The notes under the pieces were generated by a model, which did no database searches, was not told where the DNA came from, and saw nothing but the letters and a program-made list of their open reading frames with translations. A stretch of 64,000 nt of DNA, taken from the NCBI GenBank assembly GCA_038321775.1, contig JBBQFI010000007.1:139042-203041 (forward strand), in the 5' to 3' direction. Origin of the DNA: JBBQFI01 sp038321775. GTDB taxonomy: Bacteria; Verrucomicrobiota; Verrucomicrobiia; Chthoniobacterales; UBA10450. Below, piece after piece: positions 44,201 through 52,108 of this stretch. Position 1 is the stretch's first letter. The number at the start of each line of letters is the position of its first letter. A program made the translations under genes and the position numbers.

Positions 44201-44311
44201 TTACCAACTCGCCCCGCATCCGCGCAAAACGAGAAGGAGAATGACGGTGCCCGCGACCGAAATAACCAGCGACCCGAGGCAGCCGAGCCGGTTTGAGAAA
44301 AATGCGAACAC
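44201..44311 (-). CDS. 36-residue membrane microprotein
   Basis: A GTG opens MFAFFSNRLGCLGSLVISVA followed by GTVILLLVLRGCGASW. SNRLGCLGS before one membrane helix is a pattern I associate with small conserved Verrucomicrobia proteins. It lies 37 bp downstream of the class V aminotransferase in the same direction, so it is probably in that transcript. Function unknown; the call rests on composition. Confidence 0.5.
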   Translation of the reverse strand: MFAFFSNRLGCLGSLVISVAGTVILLLVLRGCGASW

Positions 44312-44348
44312 ACCTGTGAATCGCGCGTCAGGCGATTCGGATGGGCAT

Positions 44349-45608
44349 TTAATTTATCTCATGCGCAATCTCGCGCACGGCATCCACCAACCGTTCCACT
44401 TCTTGAACCGTGGTATAGCAGGAGCAGCCGGCGCGGACGACTCCGTCTTTCGCGCGACCTAATCGTTCCATCACCGTCATGGCGTAAAAGTCGCCATCCG
44501 ATGCGAAAATTCCGCACGCCGCCAATCTCCTCGCGATGCTGGTGGAAGGCACGCCGTTTACCGTAAACGCGACCGTCGGCGTGCGTGTCGTGTCGAGTGG
44601 CGGTCCGTAGAGGTCCACTCCATCGATACTCGTTAGGCCAGTCCAGAGTCGGTCGAGAAGTTTGCTGCCTCGTTCGCACAGCTCTTCGAATGAAGCGCGC
44701 AAACGATCTCGGCGCGTTGTGCCTTGCGCGATCGAGGCAAGAAATTCCACCGCCGCGGCGGCGCCGATAATACCCTCGTGATTTTGCGTCCCAGTCTCGG
44801 CGCGTTCCGGCGCAGTATCGGGAGCGGGAATCAGTTTCGGAAAATCCAGGGATCCGAGAAGTTTCTCTTTGGCAAAAAGAATTCCGATATGGGGACCGTA
44901 GAATTTGTAGGCGGAACAGCTGAGAAAATCGCAATCCCACGCCCGCACATCGATCAATTCGTGCGGCGCGTAGTGCACCGCGTCGACAAAAACCAGCGCG
45001 CCTAACGAACGTGCCATCGTTATCGCGCGAGGAATATCGTTGACCGTTCCAAGCGCGTTCGAGGCGGCGCCGATCGCCACCAGTTTCGTACGCTTGTTCA
45101 ACTGTCTCGAGAAATCCTCCCAATCAAGCTGACCGTTTTCGGGAGTCATTTTGACGGTGCGGACTTTGAGACCGTAATCTTTTTCGAGCGCGCGCCACGG
45201 CGCGACGTTGGCGTGATGATCCAATTCCGTGACCACAATCTCGTCGCCTGCGCTGAAGTTGCGGCCGAGCGCGCGCGCCAGATGAAACGTCAGGGTCGTC
45301 ATGTTCGCGCCAAACGCGATCTCGTTAGGCGCGGCATTTAGGAAATCGGCGAGCGTGTGCCTTGCAGATTCAATAATCGCGTCGGTTTCTTCACTGCTTG
45401 GATACGCCCAATGCGTATTGGCATTGTGATGATAAAGATAATCGTTCATCGCTTCGACGACCGAGCGAGGAACCTGGGTGCCGCCCGGCCCATCAAAATA
45501 TGCGACCGGAAAACCGTTATGAATCCGCTGCAGAGCCGGAAAATGTTTACGAATGTTGGCGGTCGACGTAACGCTTCCGGCTTCGGTCGCAATTATTTCA
45601 GTTGGCAT
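44349..45608 (-). CDS. class V aminotransferase (cysteine desulfurase-like)
   Basis: 419 residues from the ATG at 45608. PLP enzyme features: YFDGPGGTQVP start, TELDHHANVAPW (HHAN), VFVDAVHYAPHELIDV, and the PLP lysine in FLSCSAYKFYGPHIGILF. The C-terminal domain ends with TMTVMERLGRAKDGVVRAGC and SCYTTVQEVERLVDAV. It matches the cysteine-desulfurase-like subgroup (TIGR01976 type), which lacks the usual mobile-loop Cys of SufS/IscS, so the true substrate is open. Confidence 0.9.
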   Translation of the reverse strand: MPTEIIATEAGSVTSTANIRKHFPALQRIHNGFPVAYFDGPGGTQVPRSVVEAMNDYLYHHNANTHWAYPSSEETDAIIESARHTLADFLNAAPNEIAFGANMTTLTFHLARALGRNFSAGDEIVVTELDHHANVAPWRALEKDYGLKVRTVKMTPENGQLDWEDFSRQLNKRTKLVAIGAASNALGTVNDIPRAITMARSLGALVFVDAVHYAPHELIDVRAWDCDFLSCSAYKFYGPHIGILFAKEKLLGSLDFPKLIPAPDTAPERAETGTQNHEGIIGAAAAVEFLASIAQGTTRRDRLRASFEELCERGSKLLDRLWTGLTSIDGVDLYGPPLDTTRTPTVAFTVNGVPSTSIARRLAACGIFASDGDFYAMTVMERLGRAKDGVVRAGCSCYTTVQEVERLVDAVREIAHEIN

Positions 45609-45638
45609 TGCGATCGATATACTCCGCGCTTCCCTTGC

Positions 45639-45748
45639 TGTCATCCCGAGCCATTGGCGAGGGACCTCGCAGTTGCAATCCGCGTTTCATCCGCCTTGCG
45701 TGATCCTTGCAGCTTGTGCGGGATCCCTCTCATTCGCTCGGGATGACA
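45639..45748. mobile_element. 110-bp element with 13-bp terminal inverted repeats (MITE-like)
   Basis: TGTCATCCCGAGC at 45639-45651 is the exact inverse of GCTCGGGATGACA at 45736-45748. The interior has GGGACCTCGC and GGGATCCCTC blocks. No coding capacity. Elements with these TGTCATCCCGAG ends are known intergenic repeats in several phyla. It sits just upstream of the class V aminotransferase gene. Confidence 0.65.
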
Positions 45749-45764
45749 AAATGTGTAAACGATC

Positions 45765-46352
45765 TCAGGCAACGTTCCCGGCGAGCCCCAGCCGTTCCGC
45801 ATCGGTTTGCAACGCCGCGATCACATTCGCGATCACATCGTCCAGCGGCACTCCAAGTTCCTCCGCGCCGCGCGTGATGTCCTCGCGATTCACCGCTCGC
45901 GCAAACGCCTTGTCCTTCATTTTCTTTTTCACCGAAGCCACATCCACTTCATGAACGCTCTTCGTCGGACGCACCCGCGCGACTGCTCCAACGAATCCGC
46001 TCAATTCATCCACCGCAAAAAGAGTTTTCTCCATCAGCGTTTCACGCGCGACGCCGGAGTAATTCGCGTGCGAAAGAATCGCGCGACACGTTTCCTCGCT
46101 CCATCCGTTCTCGCGCAGCCACTTCACTCCCACAAACGGGTGACCTTCAGTTGCGCTTTGCTCCTGATTCGGATGTCGCTCGTAATCCATGTCGTGAAGT
46201 AAACCGACCGCTTCCCACAAGTCCGCATCCGCGCCGTTGAGTTGCGCAAAATGTTTCATCGAATCGGCGACCGCGTAGCAATGCCGCCGCAAACTTTCCG
46301 ATTGCACCCATTCGTGGAGAATGGCGAGAGCACGATCTGCGAGAGAGCTCAT
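45765..46352 (-). CDS. HD domain hydrolase
   Basis: 195 residues. HD-fold residues: RHCYAVADSMKHFAQ (first His), VGLLHDMDYERHPNQ (HD pair) and CRAILSHANYSGV (late His), with DELSGFVGAVARVRP near the end (a D that commonly completes the site). It belongs to the YedJ/HDIG-like group of predicted metal-dependent phosphohydrolases. The substrate may be a nucleotide. It has its own promoter region and no linked partner. Confidence 0.85.
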   Translation of the reverse strand: MSSLADRALAILHEWVQSESLRRHCYAVADSMKHFAQLNGADADLWEAVGLLHDMDYERHPNQEQSATEGHPFVGVKWLRENGWSEETCRAILSHANYSGVARETLMEKTLFAVDELSGFVGAVARVRPTKSVHEVDVASVKKKMKDKAFARAVNREDITRGAEELGVPLDDVIANVIAALQTDAERLGLAGNVA

Positions 46353-46454
46353 ATGAATTGCGAACGTGCCGCAGCCGAAATCAATTGTCGAGCGTCGCGA
46401 AAATATGCGCTCATAAAGAGGCGATGAGCTGCTCAGCTGTTCCAGTATTGATTG

Positions 46455-46535
46455 GTAGGGACGGACCGCCGGGGCTGTCCGTTGTAGAGGCTCTCGCCTG
46501 TCTAAACAATTCGGGCGTTTGACACAAACACTGCT
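46455..46535. repeat. REP-like GGTAGGGACGG element
   Basis: GGTAGGGACGGACCGCCGGG at 46457, then CTGTCCGTTGTAGAGGCTCT and TTTGACACAAACACTGCTAC. Parts recur at 19595-19755 and, for TTTGACACAGACGCCGCTAC, at 1480-1501. Confidence 0.5.
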
Positions 46536-47094
46536 ACAACCGTTTTCCGCGCGTCGAGTGTTCGATCAATTTCGCGAGTCGCTTCGCGCGCGTCTCTTCT
46601 TTCTTCGCGCTCACAATCCACCACGCGATCACCTGGCGATAGGAAGGCGCTTGCGCCTGGAGAAATTTCCATGCGGCCGGCGAGGAGCGAATCTGTTTCT
46701 CCGCGCGTTTATCCAGGACTGCGGTCTTTCGATTTTCATTGGAATAAATTCCCGAATGTTCCGGTGTGCGTCGCGCAAAAGCCTTCTTGCCCGCCGGGCG
46801 CATACGGCCCGTGCGCGTTAACTCCTCAACACGTCCGATGTTGATCGCGCTCCAATTACTCTTCGGTTTACGCGGCGTGAATCGAATCTTGTAACTCTCC
46901 GCATCAATCCCCTTGCGCAATCCATCGATCCAGCCGTAGCAAAGCGCTTCATCCACCGATTCCGGCCACGTGATACTCGGGCGGCCAGAAGCTTTCCGAT
47001 AAAACCCAACCCAGAGTTCCGTGGTCGTAGCGTGATTTTCCCGCAACCATTTCCGGAAATCCGCGGACGAGCGAAAGAACCGGATCTTCGCCAT
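46534..47094 (-). CDS. YdeI/OmpD-associated family protein
   Basis: 186 residues from the Met at 47094. The family pattern is present: LRENHATTTELWVGFYRKAS, WPESVDEALCYGWIDGLRKG, IRFTPRKPKSNWSAINIGRV, and the C-terminal basic part (AWWIVSAKKEETRAKRLAKL). YdeI-type proteins have been linked to bacteriocin/peptide resistance but their biochemistry is unknown. A second, DUF1905-fused member lies at 53678. Confidence 0.88.
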   Translation of the reverse strand: MAKIRFFRSSADFRKWLRENHATTTELWVGFYRKASGRPSITWPESVDEALCYGWIDGLRKGIDAESYKIRFTPRKPKSNWSAINIGRVEELTRTGRMRPAGKKAFARRTPEHSGIYSNENRKTAVLDKRAEKQIRSSPAAWKFLQAQAPSYRQVIAWWIVSAKKEETRAKRLAKLIEHSTRGKRL

Positions 47095-47160
47095 CTCATT
47101 CGAACGCATATCTCACGGCCGGCATGCAAGGGGCATTTCCGATTTGTAAAACCGAAGAAC

Positions 47161-47649
47161 TCAGGCCCGAACGGTTGGCTCGATCTTAAATCTGATTATG
47201 CCAATGATCGTGAGCACGACAAAAATTCCGAGGACGACGAGCTGCGTGTGCTGAAAAGGAGGCTCGGTCTGCGTGGGCGCGAGCGCGTGCAAAGCTGGCA
47301 CTCTGCGAAAAGCCATCACCACACCGACGAAGCAGTTGAAATAGAGCGCAATTGTTGCCGTGATCACATAAATCCACCGCCACGCCCCGGCAAGATGCCG
47401 CGAATAAAGTGCGTAGATGGCGATGACCAGAACGATCATCGAGATGATGCCGACCCCGATCGCCGGCGTGAAACCGTGGAACGGAAAGAAGAAGCCGGTC
47501 ACACTCGTTAGGATGGTGGTGGTAAGGAACCACTTCGTCCATTTATCGAATCGTTTCCCTGCGAGCAATCCGCCGAGCGCAACGAGTCCCGTGAAAATAC
47601 CGATCAAGCTAATGATCGTGTGAATGATCGTATAGATTTGTAGTATCAT
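47161..47649 (-). CDS. hypothetical four-helix membrane protein
   Basis: 162 residues. Hydrophobic segments: IIHTIISLIGIFTGLVALGG, TTILTSVTGFFFPF, IGVGIISMIVLVIAIYALY and WIYVITATIALYFNCFVGVV, then VVLGIFVVLTIIGII. It resembles small membrane proteins seen near genes for redox stress but I cannot assign a family. Single gene between convergent and co-directional neighbours. Confidence 0.75.
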   Translation of the reverse strand: MILQIYTIIHTIISLIGIFTGLVALGGLLAGKRFDKWTKWFLTTTILTSVTGFFFPFHGFTPAIGVGIISMIVLVIAIYALYSRHLAGAWRWIYVITATIALYFNCFVGVVMAFRRVPALHALAPTQTEPPFQHTQLVVLGIFVVLTIIGIIRFKIEPTVRA

Positions 47650-47770
47650 AACCGAGTTTGTTTCGAAACTTCGGGAAAGGAAGCATTCTCATAACGAGCA
47701 ATGCCAGCCAGGATTACCTAACGGGTAATTATATGATGCCAACAGAAACGCGTGGGATCGTGGACACTTT

Positions 47771-50002
47771 TTATGGAAAGGCTAAACTGTAGCCGGCGGG
47801 TAGTGTTGGCCCGAATGCGCTCCCAATCAAAGTCGCGCCACTCAGATACCACAATGCCGTGCTTCGCTTGTCCGGCCGGAACAAGACGTAATCTGGTTCC
47901 CCGTCACCATTGAAATCGGCGGCGCCCTGCAGTGTCCAGCCAACAGGTAATGTGGGACCAAAAACGCCAGTGGTGAGCGTGGCACCGCTTAAATGCCAGA
48001 TCGCCGTCCGACGGGTGGCGGCATTAAAGAGCAGAAAGTCGGGTTTGTCATCGTCGTTAAGGTCCAGCGCATCGCTTAATGTCCAGCCAGGCGGAAGTGT
48101 CGGGCCATTCGCGTTACCGGCATAGGTTGTTCCGTTCAAATACCAGATGGCAGTTTGCCGGGTGCTCGGATTGAATAACACAAGGTCGGGTTGGCGATCG
48201 TTGTTCACGTCCGCCAGTGAGGTCAGCGTCCAGTTTGGTGGGAGAGTTGGACCGAAGCTGGATCCAATCAGTGCATTGTTATTCAGAAACCACACCGCTG
48301 TCCTACGTGTGGTCGCATTGAAGAGAATATAGTCCGTTTCTCCGTCGAGGTTCACATCTGCCACGCCCGCTACCGTCCAACCGGCTGGCAAGGTGGGACC
48401 GAAAGTACTGCTTAGAAAAGCGGCGCCATGCAAATGCCAGATCGGCGTCGTGTGTTTCGTGGCGTTGAAAAGGACGTAATCGTTGAACGTATCGGCGTTA
48501 AAATCTCCCCGAGGCGGGACAAAGTTGGTGAATACCACTCGTTCGAAATGGATCGGGATGGAGTTCCAGGCTGTGTCACAGCCCGTCGCCGGGTATTGGT
48601 AATGAAAAATCTTGCTGCCAGAGGCATCCAGGCCAAGGACTTCCGCCACCACTGGAGGGTTCGGGGTCGATGGGCCGAGAATAGCGTAGTCAATGAGATA
48701 ATTTAATGGATCATCCTCGTAGATGCTGGAGCAGAAGGGGCTATAGGCGGTCTGATTGTTGGAGTAGTTCCACAACTCTGTTGCTACCTTTGAACTTAGG
48801 TTAATGTGATACTTACGAGGAGCACTGTAGGTCCGATCCGCTCCCGCTGGAGTCTGGGTGAGGCTACTTCTGCCGTTATCGAACAGTAACAGATTGTCGT
48901 CGTTCGTAATCGATAGAGCATGTTCGCCGATAGGAGAAAGCGTGTTATTGCCAAGTGTAAGCGCAAAGGTCCGTAACGATTGGAACTGGTGCCATTGCTT
49001 GGTCGTGTCTCCCAGGACCCATTTGATGGCGCTGGTCGCGTAATCCAGCGCGATCACGAAATTTTCGCGACTGGATACGAGCAGCGAATCGTCCGATCTC
49101 TTGTAGGTGACAGCATTGTTGTGGAACCAATCTGCCGGAGCGGGCTTTACAAACGGACTGGCGTCTTCGCCTCCGGCTGTGATGGCAGCTGTTATAATGT
49201 CAGCAAGGCGCCATGTCTTGAGGATGTTACCTTCGGCATCTACTTCCATGTTTGTCGATTCAATCTGCGCCGCCGTGTCCACGTCTATAATAAGTCCGTG
49301 TTTACCGAAATCGATGTTGTGATGGAAAGCGGTGACGCCATCGCTGCTGTAGTCCTTGAGGACGGTAGATGTGCCATCCAGTTCCATCCGATAGAGAGAT
49401 GAACGACTACCGATGTAGACCGAGTTCTGAAAGAAGGTGGAAGCAAAACTCCCAAATCCCGCTGTGCCTACCCAGCGAATTTGTCCGTCGGTATCAATAA
49501 TAGTAGGCGAGAACGGCCCACAAGGATTTTTTATTAAAATGTAATCGTAACTCAAGGTCGTGCTATTCGTTCTGGCTTGTAGGATTGTAGCGCTACTATA
49601 ACCGCATGGGTCGTTAAATGCCGCCGTCGCGACCATCGTGGTGGCTTGCTGTGTGGAATTATCGGTAAACGTATAAGTGAACGTCACCGTATTGTTGTAG
49701 TTCGCGTAGAGACCGAACACCGGCAAAAGGATTGCGCCGGTTAGCGTGTTGTAGTAGCCACGTTTCTTGAGATACTCACTGTGATAAGTGGCAGTGACTG
49801 GCCGTGTCACCGATCCCGCCTTGGGAGTGATTTGAAACTTAATATTCTTAATCGACGCCGCTGGGCTCGCTGTTAATTGGAAGTTTGATATGAAAGGGGT
49901 CGCTCCGGCGGGATGCCCGTTGATTGTTACCGTGCCCGCTTCGCTCTCGTGTGAGAGGAAACAAAACAGGCCTGTGATAAGGCCTAATATTAGTTTTTTC
50001 AT
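47771..50002 (-). CDS. arylsulfotransferase-like protein with FG-GAP-like repeats, secreted
   Basis: 743 residues from the ATG at 50002, 8 bp after AGGA; signal peptide KKLILGLITGLFCFLSHESE. The middle (residues 130-460) resembles arylsulfotransferase beta-propellers: HHNIDFGKHGLIIDVDTAAQ, WFHNNAVTYKRSDDSLLVSS, AIKWVLGDTTKQWHQF. The last 250 residues hold six copies of the 48-residue FG-GAP-like unit (DYILFNATTRRTAVWFLNN, GPTLPPNWTL) shared with the CAP protein at 22911. Probably exported; calcium binding by the DFNGDGEPD loops is likely. Confidence 0.82.
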   Translation of the reverse strand: MKKLILGLITGLFCFLSHESEAGTVTINGHPAGATPFISNFQLTASPAASIKNIKFQITPKAGSVTRPVTATYHSEYLKKRGYYNTLTGAILLPVFGLYANYNNTVTFTYTFTDNSTQQATTMVATAAFNDPCGYSSATILQARTNSTTLSYDYILIKNPCGPFSPTIIDTDGQIRWVGTAGFGSFASTFFQNSVYIGSRSSLYRMELDGTSTVLKDYSSDGVTAFHHNIDFGKHGLIIDVDTAAQIESTNMEVDAEGNILKTWRLADIITAAITAGGEDASPFVKPAPADWFHNNAVTYKRSDDSLLVSSRENFVIALDYATSAIKWVLGDTTKQWHQFQSLRTFALTLGNNTLSPIGEHALSITNDDNLLLFDNGRSSLTQTPAGADRTYSAPRKYHINLSSKVATELWNYSNNQTAYSPFCSSIYEDDPLNYLIDYAILGPSTPNPPVVAEVLGLDASGSKIFHYQYPATGCDTAWNSIPIHFERVVFTNFVPPRGDFNADTFNDYVLFNATKHTTPIWHLHGAAFLSSTFGPTLPAGWTVAGVADVNLDGETDYILFNATTRRTAVWFLNNNALIGSSFGPTLPPNWTLTSLADVNNDRQPDLVLFNPSTRQTAIWYLNGTTYAGNANGPTLPPGWTLSDALDLNDDDKPDFLLFNAATRRTAIWHLSGATLTTGVFGPTLPVGWTLQGAADFNGDGEPDYVLFRPDKRSTALWYLSGATLIGSAFGPTLPAGYSLAFP

Positions 50003-50263
50003 GGGAATATCCTGTTTGAGAGACACCTCGCCGTCCCCAGGGCTCTCTGATGGCGCTATCGCGAGTCGTAGCAAATCCAAATTCCATTCTGCTTGCAAGC
50101 TAAAACGAAAAGCCGCCGTTAACCCACCAGCGGACCGAAGGTAACCCTTTGTGTTGGAATTGGCTCCCAGCCATCTTTAGCTCACCGCTCTGGCGATTTG
50201 CCTAGGGGAGGACTTTTTCAGTGCCGGCAAAAGCGCCGATCGATTTCGAAAGACGCCGCTCCG

Positions 50264-50512
50264 CTAGCGCAGCGGGCCTTTCTCGTCCTGAAGTTCACGA
50301 ACGATCGTGAGCACTTCATTCACGCGTTCCCGCAGCTGAATCGTAGCGACACTGTTCTTATACGACATCAAAACCAGTTTCACCGAGACAAGAAACACCC
50401 CGGCCTCGAGCAGGAGATCGTGTGAAAAGCCCTTTTCAATCAACGCCACTCCAAAGAGGACAAGCGTAAGCAGAATCACTGCGAGAGATCCGGAATCGAA
50501 ATGCTTTTTCAT
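50264..50512 (-). CDS. hypothetical membrane protein with C-terminal coil
   Basis: 82 residues: a helix SLAVILLTLVLFGVALIEKG, a second hydrophobic stretch (LLLEAGVFLVSVKLVLMSYK) and a charged coil-like end (QLRERVNEVLTIVRELQDEK). Composition is convincing; no family recognised. It is monocistronic. Confidence 0.65.
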   Translation of the reverse strand: MKKHFDSGSLAVILLTLVLFGVALIEKGFSHDLLLEAGVFLVSVKLVLMSYKNSVATIQLRERVNEVLTIVRELQDEKGPLR

Positions 50513-50616
50513 AAAGGAATTTTCTATGGCTATGACGATCTAAGTCAACCGGGTGGCTGCATCGTTTCGTTAGGCGTGTGTGCTGTCATCGTAGAAACAT
50601 CACATCGACATCGGTG

Positions 50617-51606
50617 TTAGCCTCTAGCTGAATACCAGTCGAGCACTCGTAAGGCATGGAGTGTGATCCAGCGGCTGGGTTTGTCTTCGCCGTCCTCCAT
50701 CTCGAAGTCGATAGGATAACTCCACCAACGAGGCGGATCGGGATGGGGATATTGGAGCAGCCATCGCCCATCTTGCCGCTGAGACTTCGCTACTAACTCG
50801 ACGGCCTCAGTAACCCGTTCGTCTGGCTCAATGCCGGCGCTGCGCAGATAGTCGAGACCGCGCAGGACGTCGTAGTGCCAGTTAGTCGGAAACGAGAAGC
50901 GCATCCACTTCGGCTCGACTACCTCGCCGGTTGACCGCTTCCTGAACATGCGGCGCTCCAGAAGATACTCCTGTCCTCGGGTCCGCGCTGCGGTCGCCAC
51001 AACAGTGGCACCCTTGGCCTTCTCGTACTCCAGTAGTCCTTCCAGGACGCAGATGGTCGTGTGGAACGAGGATCGTTGGCTCTTCGGAGCCTCACAATTC
51101 CAGCCGCCATCTTCCAGCTGCTCGTCGAGGAGCCGATCAACCAGCCGATCGCTGGCCTCGCCGAAGTAGCTGCCAAGTGCTAGAACCCCACCGTTGATGC
51201 ACGGCTCGACCTCGCCCTCGAAGAACGACGCGTCGCCGAATTCCGGCCCCCAGGTGAACTTGTCGCGAACGAGACCCACCGCCCTCCGCGCCTGCTCACT
51301 CGTCGAGTCGAGCCCCATGTTCCGCAGGAGTAGCAAACTGTAGAGCGTGGACTGCCACTTCGGTTTGGAAATGCCGTCACCCCAGGCGCCGTCCAAACCT
51401 TGGAGAGCGAGCAGTCGGGCGCCCCATCCTTCGGAGGCAATGCGCGACCGCTCAGCGGCGACAATCTCGTTAGGCTCTTCGGTAACGTCACGCATAACTT
51501 GCCAACGGATCGAAGGATCCGAATCAAGCAGCCACTCTATTACCGGTGTTTCTGACTTTGGGACTTGTCGCTTGGCTGTTTCGTTCGTCATCTCTGTTTC
51601 ATCCAT
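50617..51606 (-). CDS. prenyltransferase/squalene-cyclase-like repeat protein
   Basis: 329 residues made of alpha-alpha barrel repeats with QDGRW/QLEDGGW-type motifs: LQGLDGAWGDG, EQLEDGGWNCE, KSQRQDGRWLLQYP. Such folds occur in terpene cyclases and prenyltransferase beta subunits, but the catalytic DxDD or zinc ligands are not evident, so enzymatic activity is unsure. The end RWITLHALRVLDWY is typical of stand-alone members. It follows a small membrane gene with an 8-bp overlap, so the two are coupled. Confidence 0.8.
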   Translation of the reverse strand: MDETEMTNETAKRQVPKSETPVIEWLLDSDPSIRWQVMRDVTEEPNEIVAAERSRIASEGWGARLLALQGLDGAWGDGISKPKWQSTLYSLLLLRNMGLDSTSEQARRAVGLVRDKFTWGPEFGDASFFEGEVEPCINGGVLALGSYFGEASDRLVDRLLDEQLEDGGWNCEAPKSQRSSFHTTICVLEGLLEYEKAKGATVVATAARTRGQEYLLERRMFRKRSTGEVVEPKWMRFSFPTNWHYDVLRGLDYLRSAGIEPDERVTEAVELVAKSQRQDGRWLLQYPHPDPPRWWSYPIDFEMEDGEDKPSRWITLHALRVLDWYSARG

Positions 51607-51805
51607 ACTTCGATCGCATTCGATGACGACGCCTGAAAAGCAGGAAAACGATTATCAGAGATGCAGTGGCACCCGCAAACATAAGCAAACCTTGCCACAA
51701 CTCCCTCCCAGAATAAATGAGTGAACTTAATCTTAAGGCGATCGCGACGACCACTAACGGGCCGAACACAACCACGGCTAGGTCCCTCGGGAATGTGCTT
51801 TTCAC
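51599..51805 (-). CDS. small two-helix membrane protein
   Basis: 68 residues: DLAVVVFGPLVVVAIALRLS and LLMFAGATASLIIVFLLF helices and a basic end (RRRHRMRSKYG). Its stop overlaps the start of the next gene by 8 bp, which supports it as a real, coupled gene. Function unknown. Confidence 0.55.
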   Translation of the reverse strand: MKSTFPRDLAVVVFGPLVVVAIALRLSSLIYSGRELWQGLLMFAGATASLIIVFLLFRRRHRMRSKYG

Positions 51806-51998
51806 TTTTCTTTATGCGATTGGTCGCATCGCCTGGTTAGACCGGTTCATCTAAGCTATCTGGCGCATCATGTCCCCAAGTATGAATCTGGAACACGCAG
51901 CCATCGATCAAAGCCTGCTCGAAAAATTGCAAACCTTCATCGCTAGAATTATAGGAATCGCGGGAACCCTTGCGAAATAGACGCTGGCGGAAGTGGAA

Positions 51999-52100
51999 AT
52001 GCGAACCGTGATTATTCTGGGCAATGACGGCGCCGTCACCGTTGTGAAGTTCGAGAACGGGATCAAGCACCTGTTGACGACGCCCCGGTTGGGGGGCCAC
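51999..52100 (-). pseudogene. fragment of a secreted pre-peptidase-like domain
   Basis: On the minus strand a frame reads QQVLDPVLELHNGDGAVIAQ then NN, matching the DPxLELHxxxGxxIAxNDNW repeat of large secreted proteins common in this phylum. The downstream part (where NDNW and ESAI blocks are expected) has decayed into SSDEGLQFFEQ. No start or signal peptide. Confidence 0.45.
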
Positions 52101-52108
52101 AGTATCGT

